From positions 30,020 through 94,019 of the forward strand of contig CAZQFH010000009.1 in assembly GCA_964592595.1 (NCBI GenBank): a stretch of 64,000 nt of DNA. The letters are read 5' to 3'. The notes under the pieces are model-generated. The model worked only from the letters and a program-made list of their open reading frames with translations, was not told the DNA's origin and searched no databases. Each line of letters begins with the position of its first letter. Position 1 is the stretch's first letter. Below, piece by piece: positions 27,753 to 37,500 of this stretch. This DNA comes from UBA5536 sp964592595 (GTDB lineage Bacteria > Bacteroidota > Bacteroidia > Bacteroidales > F082). Position numbers and translations under genes: made by a program.

Positions 27753-27998
27753 TTAGCTTTTGGTGTTTTTCTTTTCTTTAGGCATAGCCTCGGCAATTTT
27801 TTCTTCAATGGATTCTTTCAGATGATCAATCTTTTCGGATATGTCATCTTTAAATTCATTGGTTTTTTCGGTTATCTTACGTCTTGTTTCAGCACCTTTA
27901 TAAGGAGCAAACAAAATGCCTGCTACAGCACCTGCGGCTGCTCCAACAAAAAGTCCTGTTGCAAATACGAAGAAAGTTTTAGATCCTGAATCACTCAT
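27753..27998 (-). CDS. YtxH domain-containing protein
   Basis: An 81-residue small membrane protein: one glycine/alanine-rich transmembrane helix (TGLFVGAAAGAVAGILFAPYKG) followed by a charged helical tail, the YtxH pattern. The start at 27998 (MSDSGSK) is preferred over an open extension to 28046 because a -7 element lies within that extension. Family members are general-stress-associated; a specific function is unknown. It precedes the holin-like gene, and the two are likely co-transcribed. Confidence 0.75.
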   Translation of the reverse strand: MSDSGSKTFFVFATGLFVGAAAGAVAGILFAPYKGAETRRKITEKTNEFKDDISEKIDHLKESIEEKIAEAMPKEKKNTKS

Positions 27999-28023
27999 AA
28001 TATTTAATTTTAGGGGTTTCAAA

Positions 28024-28031
28024 CAAAGATA
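28024..28031 (-). promoter_or_regulatory. -7 element TATCTTTG for the YtxH/holin-like pair
   Basis: The plus strand reads CAAAGATA, so the minus strand has an exact TAnnTTTG element 25 bases before the YtxH start. Confidence 0.45.
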
Positions 28032-28059
28032 GTAAAATTTTGTCAACTTTCAAAGTTAA

Positions 28060-29211
28060 TTATTCAACATGCCTATCACTAAATTGGTTGGATTTGTGTT
28101 CATCAGGACGTTCAACAACCATTTTTTCGGTAAGTGCTTTAATAAATTTGAACTGACTTAAAAACTGTTTTGCAATCACCCTGAAAACCGTATAGGTTGG
28201 GATGGCGATAATCATACCGGCAATGCCAAAAACCTTTCCTGCCATGATGATTATCAGGAAAATCTCGATGGGATGTGCCTTTACACTTTTGGAATATATC
28301 ATGGGTTGCAACAATATGTTATCCATAAGGTTAGCAACGGCAAAAGTTCCAAGAATTATCACAGTTGTAATCAAAACGGCATCGTAATGACCCGAGCCTA
28401 AAACAGAGATAACGCCAAGGGTTACTCCAATTGACGCACCGATAATAGGTCCCAGATAAGGAATGATGTTCATCAGTCCTCCTAAAAAGCCAATAATAAT
28501 GGCGTTTTGAATCCCGAATGCGGTGAGGCTTAATGAAATTATTGTCATCATTGAGGCCAGCTCGAGCATGATACCTAATAAATAGCGCGTAAGGAGAATG
28601 CGCGAATCAGTCATAACGATTTGCACATCTTTTGCATAAGTTTCAGGAGTGAGGGTCATGATGATGGAGCGCAACAGATTGGAATCTTTCAGGAAGAAAA
28701 AGCTAAGGAAGAGTACTATAAATACCCCCATCAGTATGCTGGAAGTGGCACTGATGAGGTGACCAAAAAAATTGCTAAAATGAGCCACATCCGATAGCTG
28801 ATTCAATTGTTGTTCAAAAAGCAGCGTAATACTCTGATCGGCATTTAGAACATTATAGTTGACCAAAAAGGCATATAGCGCATTAAGCGGATCTGAGAAA
28901 TAATTGCTCACCGCATCGGTATCAATATTTGAAATGATGCGCGCCTGATTGCTGATAAGCGGGACAATAAACAAAATAAACAATCCAAATACCATCACCA
29001 TCACCATCAAGCTAATGCCGGCAGCTAATGCGCTATTAATTTTGATGCGATAAATATGAATTTTTTTCAGGCGGTTTACCAATGGCCTGCCCAAAAGTGA
29101 TAAAACTGCCGAAATGATGATATAGGTCAGAATATCAGAAAAATACCAGCCGAGCAAGATAAAAATTATCAGACCGGAGAGTGGCTTCAAGAAGTTTAAA
29201 AAAGCATTCAT
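28060..29211 (-). CDS. AI-2E family (UPF0118) transporter
   Basis: A 383-residue polytopic membrane protein of the AI-2 exporter/PerM family. Seven to eight transmembrane segments, the conserved GFLGGLMNIIPYLGPIIGA region (about residues 240-258) and the C-terminal IFLIIIMAGKVFGIAGMIIAIP are diagnostic. Members export small molecules or act as Na+/H+ antiporters; the substrate is not predictable. A second member of the family is at the right end of this window and is clearly divergent. Confidence 0.85.
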   Translation of the reverse strand: MNAFLNFLKPLSGLIIFILLGWYFSDILTYIIISAVLSLLGRPLVNRLKKIHIYRIKINSALAAGISLMVMVMVFGLFILFIVPLISNQARIISNIDTDAVSNYFSDPLNALYAFLVNYNVLNADQSITLLFEQQLNQLSDVAHFSNFFGHLISATSSILMGVFIVLFLSFFFLKDSNLLRSIIMTLTPETYAKDVQIVMTDSRILLTRYLLGIMLELASMMTIISLSLTAFGIQNAIIIGFLGGLMNIIPYLGPIIGASIGVTLGVISVLGSGHYDAVLITTVIILGTFAVANLMDNILLQPMIYSKSVKAHPIEIFLIIIMAGKVFGIAGMIIAIPTYTVFRVIAKQFLSQFKFIKALTEKMVVERPDEHKSNQFSDRHVE

Positions 29212-29350
29212 AATGGTTGAAAAGTTTGTGTAAAGATAAAACCTTTATCAAAAAACTATATTTTTAACGATCCTGTATTTTTAAATCATTAACTTAGCTT
29301 TTTACAAGCTTATGTTATTTCTTTATTCCTGATACAAAAAAACCATATAG

Positions 29351-30766
29351 ATGTTAAGTAAAAACATTGATATTTTTGATGAATCTATGCGGCTTAACAA
29401 GTTTACTTTAGCCTTTGCAGATCGTTTTGAACAGCGTTTTTTACGCGATTATTTTAAACAAAGCCTCTGGCAGTTTAGGGTGGCTTTTGTGCTACTAATC
29501 TTGCTGTATGGGATATTTGGACTGCTGGATCCATTGCTTGTTGAAAAGTTTGCTCCTGTTTTTTATGTCATCAGGTTTGTCGTTGTGGTGCCTGTTTTAT
29601 CCTTGGTACTTATCCTTTCTTTTTTCGATTTCTTTCATAAAATTTGGCAACAGTTATTGTTTATCAGCTTCCTGGTTGGCGGTTCGGGAATTAGTATCAT
29701 GACGATGCTCGTGCCTGAAAACTATGCGTACTATGCCGGGATGATGTTGATTTTTATGGCAGGGTATTTTTTTATTAAACTACGTTTTTTTCTGGCCACA
29801 ATTGCTGGGTTTTCCACTTTATTGATTTTTAATATTGGAGCACTTTTTTTTGCCAATACCCCTTGGCTATTGATAGTAAACAATAATTTCTTTTTTCTGA
29901 GTGCCAATATAATCGGGATGTTTGCTGCCTATAATATTGAGTATTATGCCCGACGCAATTATTATCTGAACACCAAACTTGACGAGGAAAAACAAGCCCT
30001 CGAAAAGTTGAATAAAAACCTGGAAGCAATCGTAAAGCATCGTACTGCTGAACTATTGCGGGCCAAAGAAAAAGCAGAGGAAAGCGATCGGCTCAAAACA
30101 GCATTTTTGGCCAATATGAGTCACGAGATACGTACGCCAATGAATGGCATACTTGGATTTGCTGAATTGCTGAAAGAGCCAGGACTTTCGGGTGCTGACC
30201 AACAGGAGTATCTGGGTATTATCGAAAAAAGCGGTCAACGGATGCTAAATATTATTAGCGACATTATCAATATCTCCAGAATTGAATCGGGTAATATGGA
30301 AATTTATCCCGAACAATTTTCGCTGATGGCAGTAATTTCCGACCAGTGCAGCTTCTTTCACCCTGAGGCCAATAATAAGCAAATCAAGTTAATAAATGCA
30401 GCAGAAGGTCTTACGACTTTTATCATGAACACGGATAAAACCAAACTGGATGTTATTTTGGCAAACCTGATTAAAAATGCCATAAAATATACGAAAGAAG
30501 GAGAGGTAGAAATTGGGGTTAAACTATCGGAGCGCAGTATTACAGTGTATGTAAGGGATACCGGAATAGGCATACCTAAGTCACGACAACAGGCTGTTTT
30601 TGATCGTTTTGTACAAGCCGATATTGCTGATAAAATGGCGATGCAGGGTGCAGGTTTGGGGCTGGCAATTGCCAAAGCTTACACTGAGCTTTTGGGAGGT
30701 AAGCTTTATCTGGAGAGTGAACCCGGCAAAGGAAGCGTTTTTTACCTCGAAGTTCCTTATCAATAA
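29351..30766 (+). CDS. Membrane sensor histidine kinase
   Basis: A 471-residue kinase. Residues 50-200 contain six hydrophobic segments forming a membrane sensor without a large periplasmic domain. A coiled coil (about 205-245) leads to the dimerisation box FLANMSHEIRTPMN with phospho-acceptor His258, and then a HATPase domain with N, G1 (DTGIGIP) and G2 (GAGLGLAIA) boxes. There is no receiver domain and no response regulator gene next to it, so it is an orphan in this window. Confidence 0.88.
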   Translation: MLSKNIDIFDESMRLNKFTLAFADRFEQRFLRDYFKQSLWQFRVAFVLLILLYGIFGLLDPLLVEKFAPVFYVIRFVVVVPVLSLVLILSFFDFFHKIWQQLLFISFLVGGSGISIMTMLVPENYAYYAGMMLIFMAGYFFIKLRFFLATIAGFSTLLIFNIGALFFANTPWLLIVNNNFFFLSANIIGMFAAYNIEYYARRNYYLNTKLDEEKQALEKLNKNLEAIVKHRTAELLRAKEKAEESDRLKTAFLANMSHEIRTPMNGILGFAELLKEPGLSGADQQEYLGIIEKSGQRMLNIISDIINISRIESGNMEIYPEQFSLMAVISDQCSFFHPEANNKQIKLINAAEGLTTFIMNTDKTKLDVILANLIKNAIKYTKEGEVEIGVKLSERSITVYVRDTGIGIPKSRQQAVFDRFVQADIADKMAMQGAGLGLAIAKAYTELLGGKLYLESEPGKGSVFYLEVPYQ

Positions 30767-30912
30767 CATAAACCCTGTAACCTTCGAGCGTATTTATTGA
30801 CAAATGCAGGCTTGCTGTCGATAAAAAAATCACTTTTAGTTGATAATAGTTTGAAGCTTGGTATCTTGCGAAGTAGATTTGCTTGAGTAAGGATTAACTA
30901 AAACTCATAATC

Positions 30913-31581
30913 ATGAAAAATCTAAAGCAAATTTTATTCCTGGAGTTTGGCCTCTTTATCATTATTCTATCTGCTTCTTGCTCAAAAGAAAAAGCAAACC
31001 CTGATAGCACCAATATTTTACCTGCCGATATTACGGCTTATCCCATTGTTGGGACAAATCAACAAAAATATTTTGATGATTTTAGTGATATCGTACAGCC
31101 TAATGAATCGGATACGTTTTACGGACAGGATGCATTTTATCCAGGCAATGAACCGCAGTACAAGGATAATGGAGATGGAACAATCACTGATTTGGTGACA
31201 GGCTTGATGTGGGAACAGGCTACAGGCTATATGAATTGGGCAGATGCTGCCAGTGCTGCTTCAAGTGCCTCAACAGCCGGCTATAACGATTGGCGCGTTC
31301 CTACAATTAAGGAGCTGTATTCGCTGATTGATTTTACAGGAAACCAAGGTACAGGCAATCCTTCTTCAACCACGGTTCCGGCAGATGCCAAACCTTTTAT
31401 CAACACCGATTATTTTCATTTTGAATATCCTGCAACTGGCAGGTATATTGATGTTCAGTATATTAGTCAAACTACAACCATCGAAAGGAATCGAATCGTT
31501 TTCAATGGCAGGGAATATATTCCGATAGGCGATGTCTTTAAGGAAGCATTCAGGACTTTTATTGGCAGGAATTTTATCTAA
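30913..31581 (+). CDS. DUF1566 lipoprotein, probably C-terminally shortened
   Basis: A 222-residue lipoprotein (lipobox SASC, Cys23). Residues about 75-150 carry the DUF1566/Lcl signature: DNGDGTITDLVTGLMWEQ, then WADAASAA and YNDWRVPTIKELYSLID. Members of this family usually continue with the segment after YIDVQYISQTT into a longer beta-rich C-terminus (the YWSSTTY and NFADGRIKGY regions). Here the sequence diverges after that point and stops 28 residues later. It may be a degraded gene or a genuinely short variant. Function unknown. Confidence 0.6.
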   Translation: MKNLKQILFLEFGLFIIILSASCSKEKANPDSTNILPADITAYPIVGTNQQKYFDDFSDIVQPNESDTFYGQDAFYPGNEPQYKDNGDGTITDLVTGLMWEQATGYMNWADAASAASSASTAGYNDWRVPTIKELYSLIDFTGNQGTGNPSSTTVPADAKPFINTDYFHFEYPATGRYIDVQYISQTTTIERNRIVFNGREYIPIGDVFKEAFRTFIGRNFI

Positions 31582-31698
31582 ACTCCTGTCAATACAACAA
31601 TTCACTCCTCCAGTTTTTTCCTGTAATCCCACCTCTTTTTCCGGCCATAGGCAGCACATAGTGGCAACCGAATCGCGAAGCCTGAGCCGATGGGGAGC

Positions 31699-32922
31699 TT
31701 AAGTGTTAGCGGGGAGCTTCCTTAACGCTACTTTATGGGGGCGTCGATTTTTATCATCCATATTAGCTGGGATTTTATTAAGCGAATTTTGATTAGTAAA
31801 AGGAAAAGGATGGTTTTGAATAACAGGAATCCTTTTTCCTATTAATATCTCAATGTCGCGCAGGTTAACACGTTCTTCCTGCTCGCAAAAGGCAATTGCA
31901 GTGCCTTCGAGGCCTGCTCTGCCAGTACGCCCAATGCGATGAATATAGGTTTCGGGAACGTCGGGTAAATCAAAATTGAAAACATGTGTCAGTTCGTCAA
32001 TGTCGATGCCTCTGGCGGCAATGTCAGTGGCAACCAAAACACGCAGACTTCCTTTTTTAAAGTCGCTGAGGGCAGCTTGTCTAGCGGTCTGGCTTTTGTT
32101 ACCGTGAATGGCCGCCGATTTTACCTTCATCTGCAATAAGTATTTCACAACCTTATTGGCTCCGTGTTTTGTACGGGTAAAAACCAATGCTGTCGGGATG
32201 TTTTGTTCTTCAAGCAAATGATTCAGCAAAGCAGGTTTATCTTTTTTATTGGTATGATAAAGCCGTTGTTCAATTTTATCTACTGTTGAAGTAGGAGGGG
32301 TAACTTCCACTTTTACAGGATTATGAAGCATCGACTGTGCCAGTTTTTCAATCACCGGCGACATCGTAGCTGAGAAAAACAGCGTTTGTCGTTTGGCCGG
32401 CAAATAGGCAATCACACGCTTTACATCATGGATAAAGCCCATATCGAGCATGCGATCGGCTTCATCAAGCACAAATGTTTCAAGGTGGTTTAATTTGATA
32501 TAGCCCTGTCCAATCAGGTCGAGCAGCCGGCCCGGCGTTGCCACCAGCACTTCAACACCACGATTCAAAGCCCTCACCTGAGGAATTTGCGAAACGCCGC
32601 CAAAGATGACGGTATGTTTGAGGTTGGTAAATTTACTGTAAGCCTTGAAGCTTTCGTCTATTTGGATGGCCAGCTCGCGAGTGGGCGTAAGTATGAGCGC
32701 ACGGATGCCAGAATGGTTTTTTTTGTCGTTATACATTTGTTGTATGATCGGCAAGGCAAAAGCGGCTGTTTTGCCTGTTCCGGTTTGGGCACAGCCCTGT
32801 ATGTCGCGTCCGGCAATAACTACCGGAATAGCCTGATGCTGAATAGGAGTTGGTGTGTTATATCCCTCAGCAGTTAGCGCCTGAAGAACAGGTTCAATGA
32901 GATTGAGTTTTCTAAAAGTCAT
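31699..32922 (-). CDS. DEAD-box RNA helicase, RhlE type
   Basis: A 407-residue ATP-dependent RNA helicase. It shows the Q motif (PTPIQHQAIP), Walker A AQTGTGKT (residues 45-52), PTRELA, TPGRLLD, the DEAD box (VLDEADRMLDMGF), SAT, and the C-terminal HRIGRTGRAG. The short basic tail and overall wording fit RhlE-type helicases used in ribosome assembly and cold adaptation. A leader of about 110 bases with a stable hairpin at its start precedes the gene. Confidence 0.93.
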   Translation of the reverse strand: MTFRKLNLIEPVLQALTAEGYNTPTPIQHQAIPVVIAGRDIQGCAQTGTGKTAAFALPIIQQMYNDKKNHSGIRALILTPTRELAIQIDESFKAYSKFTNLKHTVIFGGVSQIPQVRALNRGVEVLVATPGRLLDLIGQGYIKLNHLETFVLDEADRMLDMGFIHDVKRVIAYLPAKRQTLFFSATMSPVIEKLAQSMLHNPVKVEVTPPTSTVDKIEQRLYHTNKKDKPALLNHLLEEQNIPTALVFTRTKHGANKVVKYLLQMKVKSAAIHGNKSQTARQAALSDFKKGSLRVLVATDIAARGIDIDELTHVFNFDLPDVPETYIHRIGRTGRAGLEGTAIAFCEQEERVNLRDIEILIGKRIPVIQNHPFPFTNQNSLNKIPANMDDKNRRPHKVALRKLPANT

Positions 32923-33007
32923 GAAATTTGAAGTAGATGAAGCCGGATAAGACGTTGCATTTTCTGCGCCGGCAATAAGATTTTGAAATGATTACGGCTA
33001 ACAACCT

Positions 33008-33042
33008 GCCGTTTTCGTAGTGGCTACGAAGCGGCAAAGGTA
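33008..33042 (-). promoter_or_regulatory. Promoter element and start-site hairpin upstream of the RhlE-type helicase
   Basis: On the minus strand a TACCTTTG element (33035-33042, exact TAnnTTTG) is followed at once by an inverted repeat: TTCGTAG (33024-33030 read on minus) pairing with CTACGAA (33014-33020) around a CCA loop, flanked by further GC pairs (33008-33011 with 33032-33035). The hairpin would be at the very 5' end of the mRNA. Confidence 0.4.
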
Positions 33043-33187
33043 GTTTATTAAATGATGCAAAGTTGATTTAATTTGCAATGTGCCGCGAATCAGCCAAAGG
33101 CAGCGAAATGAGCAGTGCAATATATTTTTAAATGCTTTTTTTGACCAAAAAGATAATTTCGAGGATGTAACAAGGGTTAAAGAACTT

Positions 33188-33898
33188 TCACCGAATAAAT
33201 CTAATCCCAAGCGACATATCAATACGGGAGAGGTTTTCGTAGTTTTCTTTCTCAGCTTTTACCGTTTGCGTTGTAGTTCCGTCAGATATTTTGTATTCAA
33301 ACAAAGTGCCCATTACAAATGAAAGTTGCACGCCAATGGCCAGATTTGAGGTAGCCATTAAATCGTAGCCGATATCCCAGCTCAGCCCAATGGTTTCGCC
33401 TGTAAATGTGTAAGGTGTAATCAATACTGCTTCATTGTTATAGGTCATATAACCAATACTCAGGTTAAACAGAAAACTGTTCCTGTTTGGCATGATCAGT
33501 CGCGTACTGAGCATAGGGCCGAAAAAAAGAATGCGGATATCATCACTCATTTTTCCATAACTCATTGTGCCGTCCTGTTGTACGACGTATATACTGCTGA
33601 TTTCATTTTGAGCACGGTAATCGCTTAATTTGAGCCCTAATCCGAGTCTTTCTGAAATGTAATAACTCATATCGAATTGATAATGCCAACCTGATTTTAA
33701 TTCTTTCGTATAGGTTTTAAAATCTGATGGAATTTGATCAGAAACCTTTCCAGTGCGATACGACCAGCTGCCTCCTGCTGCAATCCGCAAACGTGGTAGT
33801 TTAATTTCTGATGCGTTTTGTTCTTCACCCTGGGCAATCAATCCGAAACTTAAAACAAGCATCATTGATATTAATAGGAGTTGTTTTGATTTTATCAT
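33188..33898 (-). CDS. Outer-membrane beta-barrel protein
   Basis: A 236-residue protein with a signal peptide (ending GLIAQG) and alternating hydrophobic/polar strands typical of an eight- to ten-stranded outer-membrane barrel, closing with LSRIDMSLGIRFIR. No enzymatic motif. It lies alone, divergently from the glucan locus across a 600-base gap. The family is a general porin-like barrel; a specific role cannot be given. Confidence 0.7.
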   Translation of the reverse strand: MIKSKQLLLISMMLVLSFGLIAQGEEQNASEIKLPRLRIAAGGSWSYRTGKVSDQIPSDFKTYTKELKSGWHYQFDMSYYISERLGLGLKLSDYRAQNEISSIYVVQQDGTMSYGKMSDDIRILFFGPMLSTRLIMPNRNSFLFNLSIGYMTYNNEAVLITPYTFTGETIGLSWDIGYDLMATSNLAIGVQLSFVMGTLFEYKISDGTTTQTVKAEKENYENLSRIDMSLGIRFIR

Positions 33899-34501
33899 TG
33901 CTGATTAATTGGTGGATTTTTAGGCTAAAATATTGGCAACATTAAGGTTATGTACAAATCAATGTCTTTATCTTGAATTGTTTTAGTTAATAAGGCGCAA
34001 GTTATAAAAAGTCTTTTTTCTAATAGATCAAAAAAAACAAGTTTTGTTCAATTTACTGCACGGGGAGCTGCCAAAACAAGAAGTTGTTTCGTTGACAGCT
34101 ATATTTTCATACTTTATTACTAAACCCGTTTCGTTTTTGAAAGTCCCTTTTTTTAAGTTGTGGGAGCGGTGCTCTTTGGTAAAAGATTTTCAATTTGTTG
34201 TGCAACTTTCTTGTGGATTTTTGATTTATTTTAATCGAATACTTTATATCACCTATACAAAACAAGAATTTATTTGTAGGGTTAAATATTGATTAAATAA
34301 CATATAACTGTCACATTATAAAATAAATAAAATGGTGAGTTGTAATCAGCTATACATAGAAAAGCAAAAAGTATATAAGATGTATATACAATTTTATAAT
34401 AAAATTTCAATCGATTTCGCTAAAAACTGTTCTATCTTTAAACCACCTTAAAGCAATACACATATCCTATATGTGAGCCTAAAACTAAAATTTCATTAAA
34501 T
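33899..34501. other. Regulatory gap upstream of the glucan locus
   Basis: A 603-base AT-rich gap between the divergent barrel gene and the first gene of the glucan locus. I see no convincing gene. Features near the locus start are a perfect 10-base palindrome TGTATATACA at 34381-34390, a second related TATATA run just before it, and TATCTTTA at 34433-34440, one base off the TAnnTTTG element, about 60 bases before the ATG. The gap is a good candidate for regulator binding. Confidence 0.4.
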
Positions 34502-37500
34502 ATGAGAAAAATCAACTTATTAATTGGTTTCCTTTTTTTAACAGGAGTACTGTTTGCGCAGGTCGATCACGTTAAAGTTAAAAAGGATGCCGACGGACAT
34601 TGGTTGCTGGTAAATGGCCAGCCACTGATGGTAAATGGTATGAACTGGGATTATTTTCCAGTTGGAACAAACTACTCCTACAGCTTATGGAATCAACCGG
34701 ATGATTTTATTAAAAAGGCTTTGGATGATGAGATGTCCTTGCTAAAGAACATGGGCGTAAACGTAATACGTGTTTATACCGGAATTCAACCCAAATGGAT
34801 CACTTACATTTACGAAAACTTTGGTATCTACACCATGCTTAATCATTCTTTTGGTCGTTACGGTCTCACGCTGGATGGTGCCTGGGTAGCCCATACAGAA
34901 TATGATGATCCTAAAACCATTGAGTTGTTACTCGGAGAAGTCTCAGAACTTTCTGCAGCTTACAAAGATACGCCCGGCTTGTTATTGTATCTTTTGGGTA
35001 ATGAAAGCAACTACGGTTTATTCTGGGATGGCGCCGAAACAGAAGATATTCCTGTCGAAGATCGCGAATCAACAAAGCGGGCGCAGCATTTGTATAAATT
35101 ATTTAACGAGGGTGCTGTAACCATCAAAAACAACGACCCCAACCATCCTGTCGCACTCTGTAATGGTGACCTGTTGTTTGTGGACATTATTGCCGAAGAA
35201 TGTCAGGACGTAGATATTTTTGGTGTCAACGCTTACCGGGGCATTTCGTTTACTGATTTGTTCGAGCGTTCCAGAAATATATTTGATAAGCCGGTGTTAC
35301 TTACCGAATTTGGAGCAGATGCTTTCAATGTAATTGCCAATGAAGAAGATCAGCAGTCGCAGGCAAAATATAATGTAGCCAACTGGAAAGAAATATATGA
35401 AAATGCTGCTGGCATGGGAAAAGCTGGTAATTCTATTGGAGGTTTTACTTTTCAGTTTAGCGATGGATGGTGGAAATACGGTCAAACCGACAATCTCGAT
35501 GTTCATGACTCACATGCTTCCTGGTCGAATGGGGGATACCAGGCAGATTATGAAGCGGGTACAAATAATATGAATGAGGAATGGTTTGGTATTTGTGCCA
35601 AAGGACCAACCGATGAATCTGGTTTTTATCAGCTCTTTCCAAGAGCATCCTATTATGCTCTCAAAAAGGTTCATGAGTTTAATCCTTACGCTTCAAATAC
35701 TGGATTATCAGTATTAGATCAGCATTTTAGCACAATTAATTTGGCTGCAACAGAGCTTCAGGCCAGAGGAGACAAAGCTGCTATGGAAAGCGAACGCAGC
35801 AAAAAAATACGTTTGAGTCGGTTTACCACTGAGTTGAGTACTTATTACACTGGTGGTGAGCTGATAACCACTCCTAAAGATCCCGTCAAGGGAACAGAAG
35901 AATATCCTGATCAGCTTGGCTTTGATCATATGGAGTCCTTTTATATAGGTGTGGAAGCTAATCCATCCTCCAATTTCAGAGCTAACGTTGAATTTAACGT
36001 GCTTGGAAATGTAGCTAAGAATCCTATCGACGAGATTTTTTATGAAAATAGGGGAAGACCTATCATTTTACGCAGTGGTGATGAGGATATAAAGATCGAA
36101 TCCAATAACCGTATTCAGGTTCATCGTGCAAGCTATGAATGGGATCACGAATGGTTTACAATGAAGGGATTCTATCGTACCGGCCATTACCATTGGGGCT
36201 ATGAGGGCGATTTTTTCGGCCTTTATCCTGAAGCCAATTATGGGCCTAACTTAGATATTTACAATGGTATTGCACCTTTTGGTTTTGAAATGGAAGGTAA
36301 GAAAGAACTCGAAGGCCTTAAACTGGCTTTCGGTCCTCAGCTCTGGTGGGGAGCCAATCCTGCATTTCTGTTGAAATACAGCAGAACTTACGGAAAGCTG
36401 AATACCAGTATAATTTATCATGAAGACATAGACCAACTTGGCCTCACCGAGACTTCTTTTGCAATTCCGCAACCCAAAACAAGACGCGTTACTGTGTATC
36501 TGAACCGCGAATTTGGTAAGTTTCAAATAGATATGGGAGGTATTTGGGCTGGTCAGCCATTAATTGGAAGAGAATTTCAAGTAGTAAGAGGCGAAGAGGG
36601 AGCTTACAGCGTTTATCGTGACGAAATAAGATCAGAGGATAACTTTGGTGGTAAACTGAAACTTACCTACACGGGTGGCCGATTCAATTGGTATGCTCAG
36701 TCAGCAGCCATGGGGCTTGTTGCACAGGGTGGTGCCGATAACACCAAAACTTTTACAGGTTGGAGACTGAAAGACAGCGGCAGCGGCAATCAGTTTAATT
36801 TCTTGACAGGTTTAACGTATTTAGTAGGTGATCTTCAGATTGCTCCAAATTTTTTGTGGCAAAAACCTATCGAAGGACCGATTCCTTCTGACGTGATTGC
36901 TCCCGGACGCCCGCGTAATATCCTCGAAGATCCTTTTGTTGTGCGTTCCAACCGCGAGCAAACAGCAGCCGAACTTTTATTTACTTACGATCCTACTCCC
37001 GGCACATGGATGTATAACTGGGACAGCGACGATGCCGAAGACGCTGAGCTGGCTATCAGTGCTGGTGTGGTTTACCGCATGCTGCCTACAACACAGGATG
37101 CTGCTATTGGTATCCTTCCTGATGGAAGAACAACTTTTGCTTTTCCGGGTGCCCCGCCTGCACAGGACCTCTGGGAAGTGCATGCCAGAGTGATTTCAAA
37201 AACTTCGAAGAGCTTCGGATTTATTGCTAATATCTATGCCGGTGATGCACAAGCCAACGGCAGCGACGAGCGCTTGATCAAACGCATGGGTATGGAACTC
37301 ACTATGATTTATAAAAAAACAAGACTGATGGGTTTTGTCAGAACAAATGATTGGGGACCATACGACTATCATAGGGACTTTAACCTCACTTTTCCCTTGC
37401 AGCTGATGGCCGATCTTTCGACCAGTTTGGGTAAACCGGGTTGGATTGATCTGCCTGGCACACGCATCGGGATAAGAGGTACTTACCGCACACTGGATCA

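Noticed and set aside
34044..34292. An 82-codon open frame in the gap before the glucan locus
   Set aside because: Its predicted product has no recognisable motif, it lies in AT-rich DNA with no promoter or spacing to neighbours, and such frames occur by chance.
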